Made by a program: the position numbers and the translations under genes
Source: Lysinibacillus sphaericus OT4b.31
GTDB lineage: Bacteria > Bacillota > Bacilli > Bacillales_A > Planococcaceae
Assembly: GCF_000392615.1 (NCBI RefSeq)
Contig: NZ_KB933398.1
Location: forward strand, 228,183-292,182
DNA: 64,000 nucleotides
Reading direction: 5' to 3'
The notes under the pieces: model-generated
What the model was told of the DNA's origin: nothing
What the model saw: the letters and a program-made list of their open reading frames with translations, nothing else
The model's database searches: none
Part shown: one piece after another, positions 7,171 to 16,882 of the stretch
Layout: every line of letters begins with the position of its first letter
How positions within the stretch are numbered: position 1 is the first letter of the stretch

Positions 7171-9066
7171 ATCAACATTTTAAACAAAGTGAAGAGCTAT
7201 CGCGAAGAAGAAAATCGACTGAAGTGGGAAGGTACATTTGCAGATTATTTAAGCATTATTAAGGAAAGACCTGAAGTTGCTCAAACTGCCCATTCACGCG
7301 TCTATAATATGATTAAAAGTGCAGGTTTAGAGGAACGCGATGGGCAAAAGATGTATCAGTTTTTTGGTCAAGAAATTTTTGGGCTTGAAACAGCAATTGA
7401 AAGATTGGTGGAGGAGTATTTCCATCCAGCAGCACGGAGATTGGATGTTAGGAAGCGAATTTTATTACTAATGGGGCCAGTAAGTGGCGGTAAATCAACG
7501 ATTGTGACCTTGCTGAAACGTGGACTTGAGCAATATTCGCGCACGGATGAGGGAGCAGTCTTCGCAATTAAGGGATGTCCAATGCATGAAGATCCTCTAC
7601 ATTTAATTCCTCATCATTTACGTAAAGAATTTTTCGAGGAGTATGGTATACGGATTGAGGGTAGTTTATCGCCTTTAAATACGATGCGTCTTGAAAAGGA
7701 ATATGATGGACGTATTGAAAATGTCATAATTGAACGTATTACTTTTTCAGAAGACAAACGAGTAGGCATCGGAACTTTTACTCCTTCTGACCCAAAATCT
7801 CAAGATATTGCTGATTTGACGGGCAGCATTGATTTCTCGACAATTGGTGTGTTTGGTTCAGAATCTGACCCTCGCGCTTATCGCTTTGATGGAGAGTTAA
7901 ACAAGGCCAATCGAGGGATGATGGAATTCCAAGAAATGCTGAAATTAGACGAGAAATTCTTGTGGAACTTATTGTCATTAACTCAGGAAGGTAATTTTAA
8001 GGCGGGAAGATTCGCATTGATTAGTGCAGATGAGTTAATAGTGGCACATACAAACGAAACCGAGTATCGTTCATTCATATCGAATAAGAAAAACGAAGCA
8101 TTACATTCGCGAATTATTGTGATGCCGATTCCTTATAATTTGAAAGTTAGTCAGGAAGAATTGATTTACCAAAAGATGATTAGAGAAAGCGATATTTCTC
8201 ATGTTCATATTGCACCACATGCATTGAAGGCCGCAGCAATCTTTTCGGTTCTAACAAGGCTTGAAGTTCCGAAGAAACAAGGTGTGGATCTTATTAAAAA
8301 AATGCGCTTGTACGACGGAGAAAATGTGGAGGGATTTAATTCCGTTGACTTAGAGGAGCTTAAAAAAGAGTTTCCAAACGAAGGCATGAACGGTATTGAT
8401 CCACGGTATATTATTAATCGAATTTCTTCAGCCATTATTCGAAAAGAAATACCGTCTATAAATGCGTTAGATGTTCTACGTTCACTGAAGGATGGACTGG
8501 ATCAGCATGCTTCGATCTCACAGGAAGATCGAGAAAAATATATGAATTATATTGCTGTTGCTAGAAGAGAGTATGATGATATTGCGAAAAATGAAGTGCA
8601 AAAAGCGTTTGTTTATTCGTATGAAGAGTCGGCGAAAACACTGATGAATAATTATCTCGATAACGTTGAGGCTTTTTGTAATAAAAACAAAATTTTTGAT
8701 CGTTTGACTGGTGAGGAAATGAATCCAGACGAAAAATTGATGCGTTCAATTGAAGAACAAATCGGCATTTCAGAAAATGCCAAAAAGGCTTTCCGTGAGG
8801 AAATTTTAATCCGTATTTCTGCGTATGCAAGAAAAGGCAAAAGATTTGATTATAATTCTCATGAAAGATTAAGAGAAGCAATTCAAAAGAAACTATTTGC
8901 AGACTTAAAAGATGTTGTGAAAATTACAACGTCTTCCAAAATGCCGGATGAATCGCAACTTAAGAAAATCAATGAGGTTGTGGCAAGACTTGTTGATGAA
9001 CATGGTTATAACACAACGTCTGCAAATGAATTATTACAATATGTAGGTAGTCTACTGAATCGATAA
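7171..9066 (+). CDS. prkA: PrkA serine protein kinase / AAA+ sporulation protein, apparent AUC start
   Basis: This is the PrkA family (AAA+ core with a C-terminal kinase-like region), expressed early in the mother cell and needed for normal sporulation. The P-loop GPVSGGKST is at about 102-110, and the sequence matches B. subtilis PrkA throughout as I remember it. The homologue begins MDILKKIEKYREEE; here the aligned codon is ATC (INILNKVKSYREEE). It lies seven bases after a perfect GGAGG (7159-7163), and gives exactly 631 residues, the family length. In-frame ATG and TTG codons lie upstream (7051-7117) but have poor sites and would precede the predicted transcription start. Hence an AUC start, or a mutated ATG, is likely. 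A terminator follows. Confidence 0.9.
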   Translation: MNILNKVKSYREEENRLKWEGTFADYLSIIKERPEVAQTAHSRVYNMIKSAGLEERDGQKMYQFFGQEIFGLETAIERLVEEYFHPAARRLDVRKRILLLMGPVSGGKSTIVTLLKRGLEQYSRTDEGAVFAIKGCPMHEDPLHLIPHHLRKEFFEEYGIRIEGSLSPLNTMRLEKEYDGRIENVIIERITFSEDKRVGIGTFTPSDPKSQDIADLTGSIDFSTIGVFGSESDPRAYRFDGELNKANRGMMEFQEMLKLDEKFLWNLLSLTQEGNFKAGRFALISADELIVAHTNETEYRSFISNKKNEALHSRIIVMPIPYNLKVSQEELIYQKMIRESDISHVHIAPHALKAAAIFSVLTRLEVPKKQGVDLIKKMRLYDGENVEGFNSVDLEELKKEFPNEGMNGIDPRYIINRISSAIIRKEIPSINALDVLRSLKDGLDQHASISQEDREKYMNYIAVARREYDDIAKNEVQKAFVYSYEESAKTLMNNYLDNVEAFCNKNKIFDRLTGEEMNPDEKLMRSIEEQIGISENAKKAFREEILIRISAYARKGKRFDYNSHERLREAIQKKLFADLKDVVKITTSSKMPDESQLKKINEVVARLVDEHGYNTTSANELLQYVGSLLNR

Positions 9067-9077
9067 AGACTGAATAG

Positions 9078-9102
9078 GAGTGTCCCTAGGGCACTCTTTT
9101 TA
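9078..9102 (+). terminator. Terminator after prkA
   Basis: Stem GAGTGTCC / GGGCACTC followed by TTTTTAT. Confidence 0.8.
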
Positions 9103-9224
9103 TCTTCATTCATTTAGCGGAGGGACGTCAAATGAATGAAAGGACTCCATACTTAAATCGCCACGTCCTGTGGCAGTCCCTGCGTAATGTACATCGAAGT
9201 CCTAAAAATTGTGGCACATGTTGC

Positions 9225-9255
9225 AGTTTTGAATTGTGCTTATATAATTCAAAAC
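9225..9255. repeat. Perfect inverted repeat between prkA and yhbH
   Basis: The 10-base arms GTTTTGAATT and AATTCAAAAC surround a 10-base centre. No T-run follows on either strand, so it is not a standard terminator. Position is about 110 bases before yhbH. Confidence 0.6.
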
Positions 9256-9366
9256 CGAGCGCAGGCCCCGTCGAGGTGTAATTGATTTCTCTAAAAAAGT
9301 GCAACATAGGTGATCACAAGCATAGTATAGAAAAAATGCAAATTTGATAGATGGGTGAGGATAAAA

Positions 9367-10524
9367 ATGACTGAAAACCAGAATAAACGATATGCCATCT
9401 CTCAGGAAAATTGGTCCCTCCATCGTAAAGGGCACCAAGATCAACAACGTCATATGGAAAAAGTAAAAGATGCCATTAAAAATAATTTACCAGATTTAGT
9501 GAGTGAAGAAAGTATCATCATGTCCAATGGTCGTGAGGTTATCAAGATACCTATACGCTCTCTTGATGAATATAAAATTCGCTACAACTACGATAACTCG
9601 AAACATGTAGGCCAAGGACAAGGGGATAGTAATGTAGGGGATGTTGTAGCACGTGAACCAAGTAGAGGTAATCAAGGCAATGGCCAAGGTAAAGAAGCCG
9701 GTGATAAGCCTGGTAATGATTACTATGAGGCAGAGGTAAGCATCGAAGAAATACAAAATGTGTTATTTAAAGAGTTGGAGCTGCCGAATTTACAGCAAAA
9801 AGAAAAAGAAGATATTAAAACCGAAAAGGTTGAATTTAATGATATAAGAAAAAAAGGGCTTATGGGCAATGTCGATAAGAAGCGTACAATTTTAAATGCG
9901 CTGAAGCGTAATGCCATGCTGGGAAAGGCAGAAATTACTCCGATTCATAATGATGATTTGCGCTTTAAAACATGGGATGAAGTAGAAAAGCCAGAATCGA
10001 AGGCAGTAGTCCTTGCCATGATGGATACAAGTGGTTCCATGGGTTCCTTTGAAAAATATTGTGCCAGAAGCTTTTTCTTTTGGATGACTAGATTTTTACG
10101 TTCAAAGTACCAAACTGTAGAAATTGAATTTATCGCACATCATACGGAAGCCAAGGTGGTGACGGAGGAAGAGTTTTTTACTAAAGGAGAAAGTGGAGGA
10201 ACCATTTGTTCATCTGCCTATATTAAAGCCTTGGAACTAATTGGTGAAAAATATAATCCGACTCGCTACAATATTTATCCGGTTCATTTTTCGGACGGTG
10301 AAAACATTTCGATGGATAATGAGAAATGCTTGAAGTTAGTTGGCGAGTTAATGGATGTTTCAAGTATGTTCGGATACGGTGAAGTAAATCAGCATAACCG
10401 CTTTTCTACACTTATGTATACGTATAAAAAAATTGAAGATGAGAAATTTAGGCATCATATTTTGAAGAAAAAAAGTGATGTTTACGATGCATTAAAAAGC
10501 TTTTTCCAAAAAAGCGAATCTTAA
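9367..10524 (+). CDS. yhbH: YhbH (UPF0229), sporulation protein with von Willebrand A-type domain
   Basis: 385 residues of the UPF0229/YhbH family, part of the conserved prkA-yhbH-spoVR set expressed during sporulation and, in other bacteria, under starvation. The N-terminal half carries the family blocks [14 protein letters not shown] and [20 protein letters not shown], and a Gly/Gln-rich linker at about 81-117. The C-terminal half is a vWA-like domain with a MIDAS-type DTSGS motif at about 220-224. The start is the ATG at 9367, six bases after GGTGAGG; four residues upstream are excluded. Biochemical role unknown. SpoVR follows after 57 bases without a terminator. Confidence 0.93.
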   Translation: MTENQNKRYAISQENWSLHRKGHQDQQRHMEKVKDAIKNNLPDLVSEESIIMSNGREVIKIPIRSLDEYKIRYNYDNSKHVGQGQGDSNVGDVVAREPSRGNQGNGQGKEAGDKPGNDYYEAEVSIEEIQNVLFKELELPNLQQKEKEDIKTEKVEFNDIRKKGLMGNVDKKRTILNALKRNAMLGKAEITPIHNDDLRFKTWDEVEKPESKAVVLAMMDTSGSMGSFEKYCARSFFFWMTRFLRSKYQTVEIEFIAHHTEAKVVTEEEFFTKGESGGTICSSAYIKALELIGEKYNPTRYNIYPVHFSDGENISMDNEKCLKLVGELMDVSSMFGYGEVNQHNRFSTLMYTYKKIEDEKFRHHILKKKSDVYDALKSFFQKSES

Positions 10525-10581
10525 TTTGAAGATTAAAGATGGGCAGTACTGAGTATGCAATTCCAAAGGAGGGAGCGAAAA

Positions 10582-11982
10582 ATGGAGAATGAGCTTCACC
10601 GAGCGATTGATGAAATAACAGAAATTGCGGCAGGTTTCGGTTTAGATTTTTACACGATGCGATACGAAATATGTCCAGCAGATATTATTTATACATTTGG
10701 TGCATATGGAATGCCTACGCGTTTTTCGCATTGGAGTTTCGGGAAACAATTCCATAAAATGAAATTGCAATATGATTTAGGGTTAAGCCAAATTTATGAA
10801 TTGGTCATTAACTCGGACCCATGCTATGCATTTTTACTTGATACGAATTCATTAACTCAAAATAAGCTAATTATTGCCCATGTATTGGCACACTGTGATT
10901 TTTTCAAAAATAATGTGCGCTTTTCCAATACAAGACGAGATATGGTCGAGAGCATGACTGCAACAGCTGAACGAATAGCTAGCTATGAAAGAGAGTACGG
11001 CAAGGATGAGGTTGAACAGTTTTTAGATGCGGTGTTAGCCATTCAAGAGCATATCGACCCATCTATCATACGACCTAAGCTGTTTACCGGTAATGAGGAA
11101 GAGGACGAAGAAGAAATTATTGCGTCAAGATCACCATATGATGATCTTTGGAGTTTAGATGAAAAAGAACAAGAACATAGAACGGTTCGAAGAAGATTAA
11201 AGCAGTTTCCGTCAAAGCCAGAAAAGGATTTATTACTGTTTATTGAGGAACATAGTAGAGAGCTAGAGGAGTGGCAGCGCGATATTTTAACAATGATGCG
11301 TGAGGAAATGCTTTATTTTTGGCCGCAATTAGAAACGAAAATTATGAATGAAGGCTGGGCGTCCTATTGGCATCAACGAATTATGCGCGAGCTCAAGCTC
11401 ACAACTACAGAGACCATAGAATATGCAAAATTAAATGCAGGCGTTGTGCAACCGTCTAAAACATCAATTAACCCTTATTATCTTGGGCTGAAAATTTTTG
11501 AGGATATTGAACAACGATATAATAACCCTACAGAAGAAATGAGAAAGTTAGGCGTTGAGCCGAACTCGGGTCGCGAGAAAATGTTTGAGGTGAGAGAGAT
11601 TGAATCGGATATTTCTTTTATCCGAAATTATTTAACAAAGGATTTAGCAAAACAAGAGGACCTTTATTTGTTTCAGAAAAAAGGCAATGAATACCGTATT
11701 ACTGACAAAGATCATGAAATGGTGCGTGATCAGCTCGTATCCATCCGGGTAAATGGTGGGTTTCCGTATATCGTGGTGAAAAATGGCGACTACTTACGGA
11801 ATGGGGAGTTATATTTAGTGCATGGTTATGAGGGGATGGAGCTTGACCCACGATATTTAGAGAATGTATTACCGTACATTTATCAACTGTGGGGGCGACC
11901 GGTGCACTTGGAAACGTGTGTTGATGCAAAACCTGTTCTTTATTCATATGATGGAACTAAAAATTATAAGCGATCAGTGTAA
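10582..11982 (+). CDS. spoVR: SpoVR family stage V sporulation protein
   Basis: 466 residues, matching the usual SpoVR length (468 in B. subtilis). SpoVR contributes to spore cortex formation. Family blocks visible are [46 protein letters not shown], and [14 protein letters not shown] near the middle. The start is the ATG at 10582, just after AAAGGAGGGAGC; the nine residues upstream are excluded. Its position directly after yhbH without a terminator points to co-transcription. A terminator follows immediately. Confidence 0.94.
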   Translation: MENELHRAIDEITEIAAGFGLDFYTMRYEICPADIIYTFGAYGMPTRFSHWSFGKQFHKMKLQYDLGLSQIYELVINSDPCYAFLLDTNSLTQNKLIIAHVLAHCDFFKNNVRFSNTRRDMVESMTATAERIASYEREYGKDEVEQFLDAVLAIQEHIDPSIIRPKLFTGNEEEDEEEIIASRSPYDDLWSLDEKEQEHRTVRRRLKQFPSKPEKDLLLFIEEHSRELEEWQRDILTMMREEMLYFWPQLETKIMNEGWASYWHQRIMRELKLTTTETIEYAKLNAGVVQPSKTSINPYYLGLKIFEDIEQRYNNPTEEMRKLGVEPNSGREKMFEVREIESDISFIRNYLTKDLAKQEDLYLFQKKGNEYRITDKDHEMVRDQLVSIRVNGGFPYIVVKNGDYLRNGELYLVHGYEGMELDPRYLENVLPYIYQLWGRPVHLETCVDAKPVLYSYDGTKNYKRSV

Positions 11983-11986
11983 TTGT

Positions 11987-12034
11987 AAAACTTCTATCAT
12001 GGGCTGATAAAACCCACAGATAGAAGTTTTATTA
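11987..12034 (+). terminator. Terminator after spoVR
   Basis: Stem AAAACTTCTATC / GATAGAAGTTTT enclosing a small inner hairpin, followed by ATTAG. Confidence 0.8.
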
Positions 12035-12081
12035 GTTAGTAACATTGGTGCCATAACGCTTACTCTTTTTTTCTTGTTTCT

Positions 12082-12483
12082 TTATAAATTATCTTTGTTT
12101 TCTTCTTGATTTTGATTGGAGCTTGAATGTATTTTGCTATCGATTACTAAGCTATCACGTACTTTTATTCCTTGTTGTCCACCAGCCTCGTCATTATCAT
12201 TACCGGCTATGCCACTTCTTCCATTCCCATCAGCAAATTGAGAATTTTGGTTTCTTGTGCGGCTACCGTTTAAAGCATTTTGCCCACCTTGGTTGGCATT
12301 TGTCCCCACATCTTTATTAATCTGTCCGCCACCCTCAGCTCTTTGTTCAATATGGATGTCCGTATTTCCAATATTAAACGTGAGATGAATCGTGATATTA
12401 TCTTTTTCGTGATCTTTTGAATGTGCTCTTTCCGGTTCTTTAGATGAATTGTTTCTCCTCGAAAAATCTTTATATCCAGCCAT
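12082..12483 (-). CDS. Gly/Asn/Gln-rich hydrophilic protein, unknown function
   Basis: 133 residues, very hydrophilic, with no Cys and no membrane segment. An ordered-looking stretch (DNITIHLTFNIGNTDIHIEQ) is followed by a low-complexity Gly/Asn/Gln/Ser-rich tail. AAAGGGGTGAG precedes the ATG at good spacing. I recognise no family. Its place next to the sporulation block and its composition would fit a spore-associated or disordered protein, but that is only inference. An overlapping frame at 12270-12503 is a shadow. Confidence 0.6.
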   Translation of the reverse strand: MAGYKDFSRRNNSSKEPERAHSKDHEKDNITIHLTFNIGNTDIHIEQRAEGGGQINKDVGTNANQGGQNALNGSRTRNQNSQFADGNGRSGIAGNDNDEAGGQQGIKVRDSLVIDSKIHSSSNQNQEENKDNL

Positions 12484-12706
12484 CGTTTGCTCACCCCTTT
12501 CACTTAGGTATATTACTAACGTATTAACTTAACTTGAACTTACTTGTACGTGTAGCCTTGTGCTGAAATAGAAATAATTCAAAGTAAGTGTCATAATAAA
12601 CCTAGCCTACGAGAAATAAATAATGAATAACTGCTCGCTATCGTGAAAATTTGTTAAAATGAATAAGATTATTTGAATAACATAGAACTGGAACGGTGAA
12701 AAAACG

Positions 12707-13585
12707 TTGAGAACATTTAAAAAGGTCTATATAGAAATTACCAGTGTCTGTAATTTGGCTTGTAGTTTCTGTCCGCCGACTGCACGTGCAAAAGGGCTAA
12801 TTAAGGTAGAACAATTTAATAAAATACTTGATGAAATACGACCACATACCAAATACATTTACTTGCATGTCAAAGGTGAACCACTGTTACATCCACGCAT
12901 CGATCAGTTATTAGATGCTGCACACGCCAAGGGCTTTAAGGTCAATATTACGACCAATGGGACATTGATTAAAAAGAATCGTGAAAAATTGTTAGGTAAG
13001 CCGGCACTACGCCAAATCAATTTCTCATTACATAGCTTTGATGGTCATGAGGGCTCAGAAAATCGAGAGAAATATTTAGGTGATATATTGGATTTTGTCC
13101 GTGATGCAAAAGACTTTAATACAATCATTTCATATCGTCTCTGGAATTTACAACAAGAACATGTAACGGATATTGCGGCGAGAAGAAATCGAGAGACGTT
13201 AGAAATCTTAGAAAATGAATATACGCTGGATTATCGTATTGAGGAGAAAGTTCAGCCGGGCAAAGGCGTGAAAATTGCCAACAATATTTATTTAAATCAG
13301 GACCATGAGTTTAGATGGCCTAGTCTGCTCGCACCTGAGGATGAGGGCAAAGGTTTTTGTCATGCGTTACGTAGCCAAGCTGCGATTCTTGTTGATGGTA
13401 CAGTTGTGCCGTGTTGTCTTGATGGTGAGGGTGTCATCAATCTAGGTAATGTTAATCAGACATCATTTACAGAGATTGTAGAGGGTGAACGTGCGAATAA
13501 TATTGTTGAAGGATTTTCAAGACGAGAAGCGGTCGAAGAACTATGTAGAAAATGTGGCTATCGCCAAAAATTTGGGATGGAATAG
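12707..13585 (+). CDS. Radical SAM / SPASM-domain protein
   Basis: 292 residues starting at TTG; the ribosome-binding site is weak. The [4Fe-4S]-SAM motif CNLACSFC is at about residues 16-23. A TIM-barrel follows, with the SAM-binding GEP motif (HVKGEPLLHP). The C-terminal SPASM-like region has Cys residues in FCHALRS, VPCCLDGEG and LCRKCGY, able to bind an auxiliary Fe-S cluster. Such proteins modify peptides or cofactors. No precursor peptide gene is seen beside it, so the substrate is unknown. It shares a bidirectional terminator with the convergent XRE regulator. Confidence 0.85.
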   Translation: MRTFKKVYIEITSVCNLACSFCPPTARAKGLIKVEQFNKILDEIRPHTKYIYLHVKGEPLLHPRIDQLLDAAHAKGFKVNITTNGTLIKKNREKLLGKPALRQINFSLHSFDGHEGSENREKYLGDILDFVRDAKDFNTIISYRLWNLQQEHVTDIAARRNRETLEILENEYTLDYRIEEKVQPGKGVKIANNIYLNQDHEFRWPSLLAPEDEGKGFCHALRSQAAILVDGTVVPCCLDGEGVINLGNVNQTSFTEIVEGERANNIVEGFSRREAVEELCRKCGYRQKFGME

Positions 13586-13629
13586 TTGGTTCGAAAACAG
13601 CCGCTTGCTTTTTTGGGCTATTTAAAATT

Positions 13630-13676
13630 AAAAAACAGCACAAATGGTAGTGTTACCCATTTGTGCTGTTTTTCTT
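13630..13676. terminator. Bidirectional terminator
   Basis: Stem AAACAGCACAAATGG / CCATTTGTGCTGTTT flanked by A and T runs. The last codons and stop of the XRE regulator lie within it. Confidence 0.9.
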
Positions 13677-14039
13677 CGATTGTGCATCCACAGTATTTAA
13701 AAAATCCTTTGTTATACGTACAACATATTTTACTTCATCTAAATCTCGCTCTCTTAGTAATGAGCGATGAATGTCGAGCATTAGATTCTTCTCTTCAATA
13801 TCGGTAACACCGGATAACTTTTGGAAATTAAACAGTTCTTCAGGTGCAATATCTAACGCCTTCATAAGCATCTCTAATGTGCTTAATGTGATATTCGATT
13901 GACCATGCTCAATATTTGAGATTCGACCTTTACTAAAACCTAACTTCCCCGTTTTTTCTGCAACTTCTTCTTGACTAAGTCCCTTAGAAACTCTAATGAT
14001 ACGGAGTTGTTCGCCTACAAGCTTTAAAAAGTCTGACAT
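13653..14039 (-). CDS. XRE-family helix-turn-helix regulator
   Basis: 128 residues. The N-terminal HTH (about residues 7-63) has the classical pattern LRIIRVSKGLSQEEVAEKTG ... RISNIEHGQSNITLSTLEML. It is followed by a C-terminal helical region of about 60 residues. GAGGTGA lies five bases before the chosen ATG; the longer frame to 14087 lacks a site. The gene faces an orphan HsdS-like gene across a short intergenic region that contains a perfect palindrome over its own -10-like TATAAT. Autoregulation is therefore plausible. Confidence 0.85.
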   Translation of the reverse strand: MSDFLKLVGEQLRIIRVSKGLSQEEVAEKTGKLGFSKGRISNIEHGQSNITLSTLEMLMKALDIAPEELFNFQKLSGVTDIEEKNLMLDIHRSLLRERDLDEVKYVVRITKDFLNTVDAQSKKNSTNG

Positions 14040-14090
14040 ATCATTCACCTCTATGTAAAAAACTAGAGAAAAACCTTTGAAATGCATATA

Positions 14091-14110
14091 CCATTATATT
14101 TGTATAATGG
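14091..14110. promoter_or_regulatory. Palindrome, candidate operator of the XRE regulator
   Basis: CCATTATA-TTTG-TATAATGG is a perfect dyad with 8-base arms, 50-70 bases upstream of the regulator start and including a TATAAT element. Its place between the divergent genes suggests an autoregulatory site. Confidence 0.5.
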
Positions 14111-14250
14111 AGAAAAAGTTACATTAAAATGGTACAATAGAGAGAGGTATTATTTGTTCGTGCGAAATTTAAGAAAGATACATAAGAATAAGTAAAAAAC
14201 TTCAAGCAGATATGTTGTAGACAAAGTAAATAAAAATGGGGGATACAAGC

Positions 14251-14859
14251 ATGCTAAAACGTTATAGATTAAAAGAAATTGTTTTAATTGTTGCCGGGTT
14301 ATCAGTACCGAATATGCATTATTTCTCAAATATAAAGCATTTTAAGTGTGTTAAAGTGCCTGCAAAGACAATCATTCTCGCTAAAAGTGGTAGGAGTGGT
14401 ACTGAAAAAAAGATATATCAATGTGAAACTGAAGTTTGCATTGCAAATGATAATGTAGCTATCATCCCAAATGAATCCATCATTTTAAGTGATTATTTAT
14501 TGCATTACCTCAATTGGTATCAGTTAGGTAATGATTGGCAACATTTGTCTCATCTAACTGTAGATGTCCCAGGAATTGAAATGCAAACGAAAATCGTGCA
14601 GTTGTTAAATGCGATGCAGCTTTTAATAAAAAATAGAGACTCCTTAATAACATTGGTAGAAGATTTACCGCAGCATTTTAACGATATTTCGATGCAAGCT
14701 GAAAGCCATACAAGACACTTAAATTTAGGGTTTGATCAAGTTCAAAACTGTTATATTTCCTTGCTTCATAAAATCTTTAAAGGAGATCTTTTCAAGGAAA
14801 TTCAACAACCTGATAATTTTATAGAACAATTGTGTAAAAAAAATATGAGTCAGTGCTAA
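14251..14859 (+). CDS. Orphan HsdS-like (type I restriction specificity domain) protein
   Basis: 202 residues. The pattern of an exposed strand (KTIILAKSGRSG), then NDNVAIIPNESIILSDYLLHYLN, then DVPGIEMQTKIVQLLNAM resembles one target-recognition half of HsdS with its following helix. Full HsdS has two such halves; only one is present. No hsdM or hsdR lies in the window, so it may act with distant partners or be a domesticated remnant. The start is the ATG at 14251, eight bases after GGGGG. The assignment is a motif-level inference. Confidence 0.5.
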   Translation: MLKRYRLKEIVLIVAGLSVPNMHYFSNIKHFKCVKVPAKTIILAKSGRSGTEKKIYQCETEVCIANDNVAIIPNESIILSDYLLHYLNWYQLGNDWQHLSHLTVDVPGIEMQTKIVQLLNAMQLLIKNRDSLITLVEDLPQHFNDISMQAESHTRHLNLGFDQVQNCYISLLHKIFKGDLFKEIQQPDNFIEQLCKKNMSQC

Positions 14860-14969
14860 GTGGTACAAGTAGCTCTTACATGAACCGTTTGCTATGTTTA
14901 ACGATAGATTGTGGATGTTCCTAAAGTAAAAACAATATACGTAGAGGTATTCTAGATTCCTGCACTCGT

Positions 14970-15125
14970 ATTTGCGACGAATGCGTGAAAAACGTAGGAA
15001 CAGGAAAAGCAAGAGCAAGAGCATGAGCATGAGCATAAGACCCACCGATGCGGCTCATGCTTGCCTGTGGAAAGAAAGTGAAGCGGCATTTTACCATATA
15101 GGCAGACGGGCGTTTTTGTTTTAAG
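14970..15125 (+). repeat. Dispersed intergenic repeat, copy B
   Basis: The block at about 15067-15122 (GTGAAGCGG, then TTTTACC, ATAGG, AGACGG, CGTTTTTGTTT in order) matches the minus strand of 62212-62263 at roughly 45 of 55 positions by eye. A weaker match continues to the left (AAGCAAGAG, TTGC.ACGA). The middle of this copy is replaced by the hexanucleotide repeat. Confidence 0.55.
15007..15043 (+). repeat. Short hexanucleotide tandem repeat (GAGCAA/GAGCAT)
   Basis: Four to five imperfect copies of a six-base unit (AGAGCA, AGAGCA, TGAGCA, TGAGCA) in the intergenic stretch 14860-15208. That stretch otherwise holds only a copy of the dispersed repeat described below. Confidence 0.7.
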
Positions 15126-15208
15126 AGACAGCCCCTATCTAGCATGTATGATGTCTTATAGATGCAACGCTTTTAAGCTAATCTTCGGGGCGCCTCTACT
15201 AGCTCATG

Positions 15209-16882
15209 TCAAATTTCAATGATAATTGGCAATATCATTGGTTTTCGCTTCGTTTGAGAAAAGAGATATTGGCCCACTACTTTTTTTATTTCTTTTTTTA
15301 AGACGAATATTTGCTGTTTATTTTCTTCTTGCAATTCACTAACTGTTGTTTTGACGAGGACATCTACTTTGCGTAGTAACATTTCTGAATCTTTTGCATA
15401 AACAAAACCGCGTGAAATGGTATCTGGTTCCGCAATAATCGTACCATTCTCCTTACTGATCGTTAAAACAATAACGAGCATACCGTCTTCAGATAGTTGT
15501 TTGCGGTCACGTAATACAATCCCTTCAACCTCACCTATACCAATTCCATCAACATACGTATCGCCGGATGGAATCTTGCGTGTTTGTCTTGCCTTGGCAT
15601 TTTCAATATCAACCACGTCCCCATTTTTCATGATAAAGGTATGGCCTCTTTTGACGCCTACCGCTTCTGCTAACAGCCGATGCTGGTGTAACATACGGAA
15701 TTCACCATGAATGGGTATGAAAAATTTTGGTTTCATGAAGGTCAACATCAGCTTTAAATCTTCTTGGTAGCCATGTCCAGAAACATGCATCCCCGTGTTA
15801 CTTGCAGATCCATAAATTACTTTTGCCCCTAGCTGAAATAAATTGTCGACGATTCGTGAAACACCTTTCTCATTCCCAGGAATAGGAGAAGCTGCTAAAA
15901 TGATTGTATCATCAGGTAAAACTTTAACCTCACGATGATTTCCGCTGGCTAAGCGAGAAAGCGCAGCTAATGGCTCACCCTGACTCCCTGTACATAAAAC
16001 CACTACTTCTTCAGGTGGAAGATACTTTACTTCACGTGCATCGATTAGCATGTCGTCAGGTATAGTTAGATACCCTCGTTCTAAAGCGACTTCTACAACA
16101 TTCACCATACTACGTCCAAGTAATGCAAGCTTTCTTTTTGTTGCAATTGTTGCGTCGACAATCTGTTGAATACGATTTACATTAGAGGCAAATGTAGAGA
16201 TGATGACTTTGCGATCGGCATGAAAAAAAGCTTCTTCAATATGACCTCCGACAAGTTGTTCTGATGGTGTTAACCCAGGTCGTTCGGCATTCGTACTTTC
16301 AGATATAAGCACTAGTACACCCTGCGTACCAATTTCGGCCATTTTATGAATATCAGCATATTGATTGTTCACAGGGGTTAAATCGAATTTAAAGTCGCCA
16401 GTGTGTACAACATTACCTTCAGGGGTGTGAAAAACGATACCTAAGCAATCAGGTATACTATGGTTCGTTCTGAAAAAACTAACGTCCATAAGCCCGAGTT
16501 TTAACGCGGACTCAGAATGTATTTCTATTAGGTCTGTCTCTCTCAAAAGTTTATGCTCTTTTAGCTTTAACTCAATTAACCCGAGTGTAAAACGAGTTGC
16601 ATAAATAGGAACATTTAATTTTTTTAAAAGATAAGGAATACCACCAATATGATCCTCGTGTCCATGTGTCACAATCAGTGCTTTTATCTTCTCTTTATTT
16701 TCCTGTAAATAAGTAATATCGGGGATAATCAAATCAATGCCCAATAAGCTTTCATCTGGAAACTTAGCACCACAATCGATAATTACCATATCGTTTCCGT
16801 ATTGTACAACATACATATTTTTACCGATTTCATTGATGCCACCTAAGGCGAAAATGGATAATGTATTGTCTGTCATGGCCAA
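15209..16882 (-). CDS. Ribonuclease J (RNase J1-like)
   Basis: 557 residues; a metallo-beta-lactamase/beta-CASP ribonuclease with 5' exonuclease and endonuclease activity in mRNA decay and rRNA maturation. The zinc motif HGHEDHIGG is intact (as in active RNase J1, unlike the altered motif of J2). HTGDFKFD, STFASNVNRIQQ, TGSQGEP and HVSGHG follow, and the C-terminus ends in the family signature TKRKPMILPIIIEI. The start is TTG, eight bases after AGGAGG; an ATG two codons on is possible. It stands alone, away from the ykzG (RNA polymerase epsilon) context usual for rnjA, so it may be an additional paralogue. Confidence 0.92.
   Translation of the reverse strand: MAMTDNTLSIFALGGINEIGKNMYVVQYGNDMVIIDCGAKFPDESLLGIDLIIPDITYLQENKEKIKALIVTHGHEDHIGGIPYLLKKLNVPIYATRFTLGLIELKLKEHKLLRETDLIEIHSESALKLGLMDVSFFRTNHSIPDCLGIVFHTPEGNVVHTGDFKFDLTPVNNQYADIHKMAEIGTQGVLVLISESTNAERPGLTPSEQLVGGHIEEAFFHADRKVIISTFASNVNRIQQIVDATIATKRKLALLGRSMVNVVEVALERGYLTIPDDMLIDAREVKYLPPEEVVVLCTGSQGEPLAALSRLASGNHREVKVLPDDTIILAASPIPGNEKGVSRIVDNLFQLGAKVIYGSASNTGMHVSGHGYQEDLKLMLTFMKPKFFIPIHGEFRMLHQHRLLAEAVGVKRGHTFIMKNGDVVDIENAKARQTRKIPSGDTYVDGIGIGEVEGIVLRDRKQLSEDGMLVIVLTISKENGTIIAEPDTISRGFVYAKDSEMLLRKVDVLVKTTVSELQEENKQQIFVLKKEIKKVVGQYLFSQTKRKPMILPIIIEI

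Noticed and set aside
12270..12503. 77-codon minus-strand frame overlapping the Gly/Asn-rich gene
   Set aside because: It is a different frame of the same region; the frame at 12082-12483 has the better ribosome-binding site.
13586..13807. 73-codon plus-strand frame after the radical SAM gene
   Set aside because: It passes through the bidirectional terminator and lies antisense to the XRE regulator.
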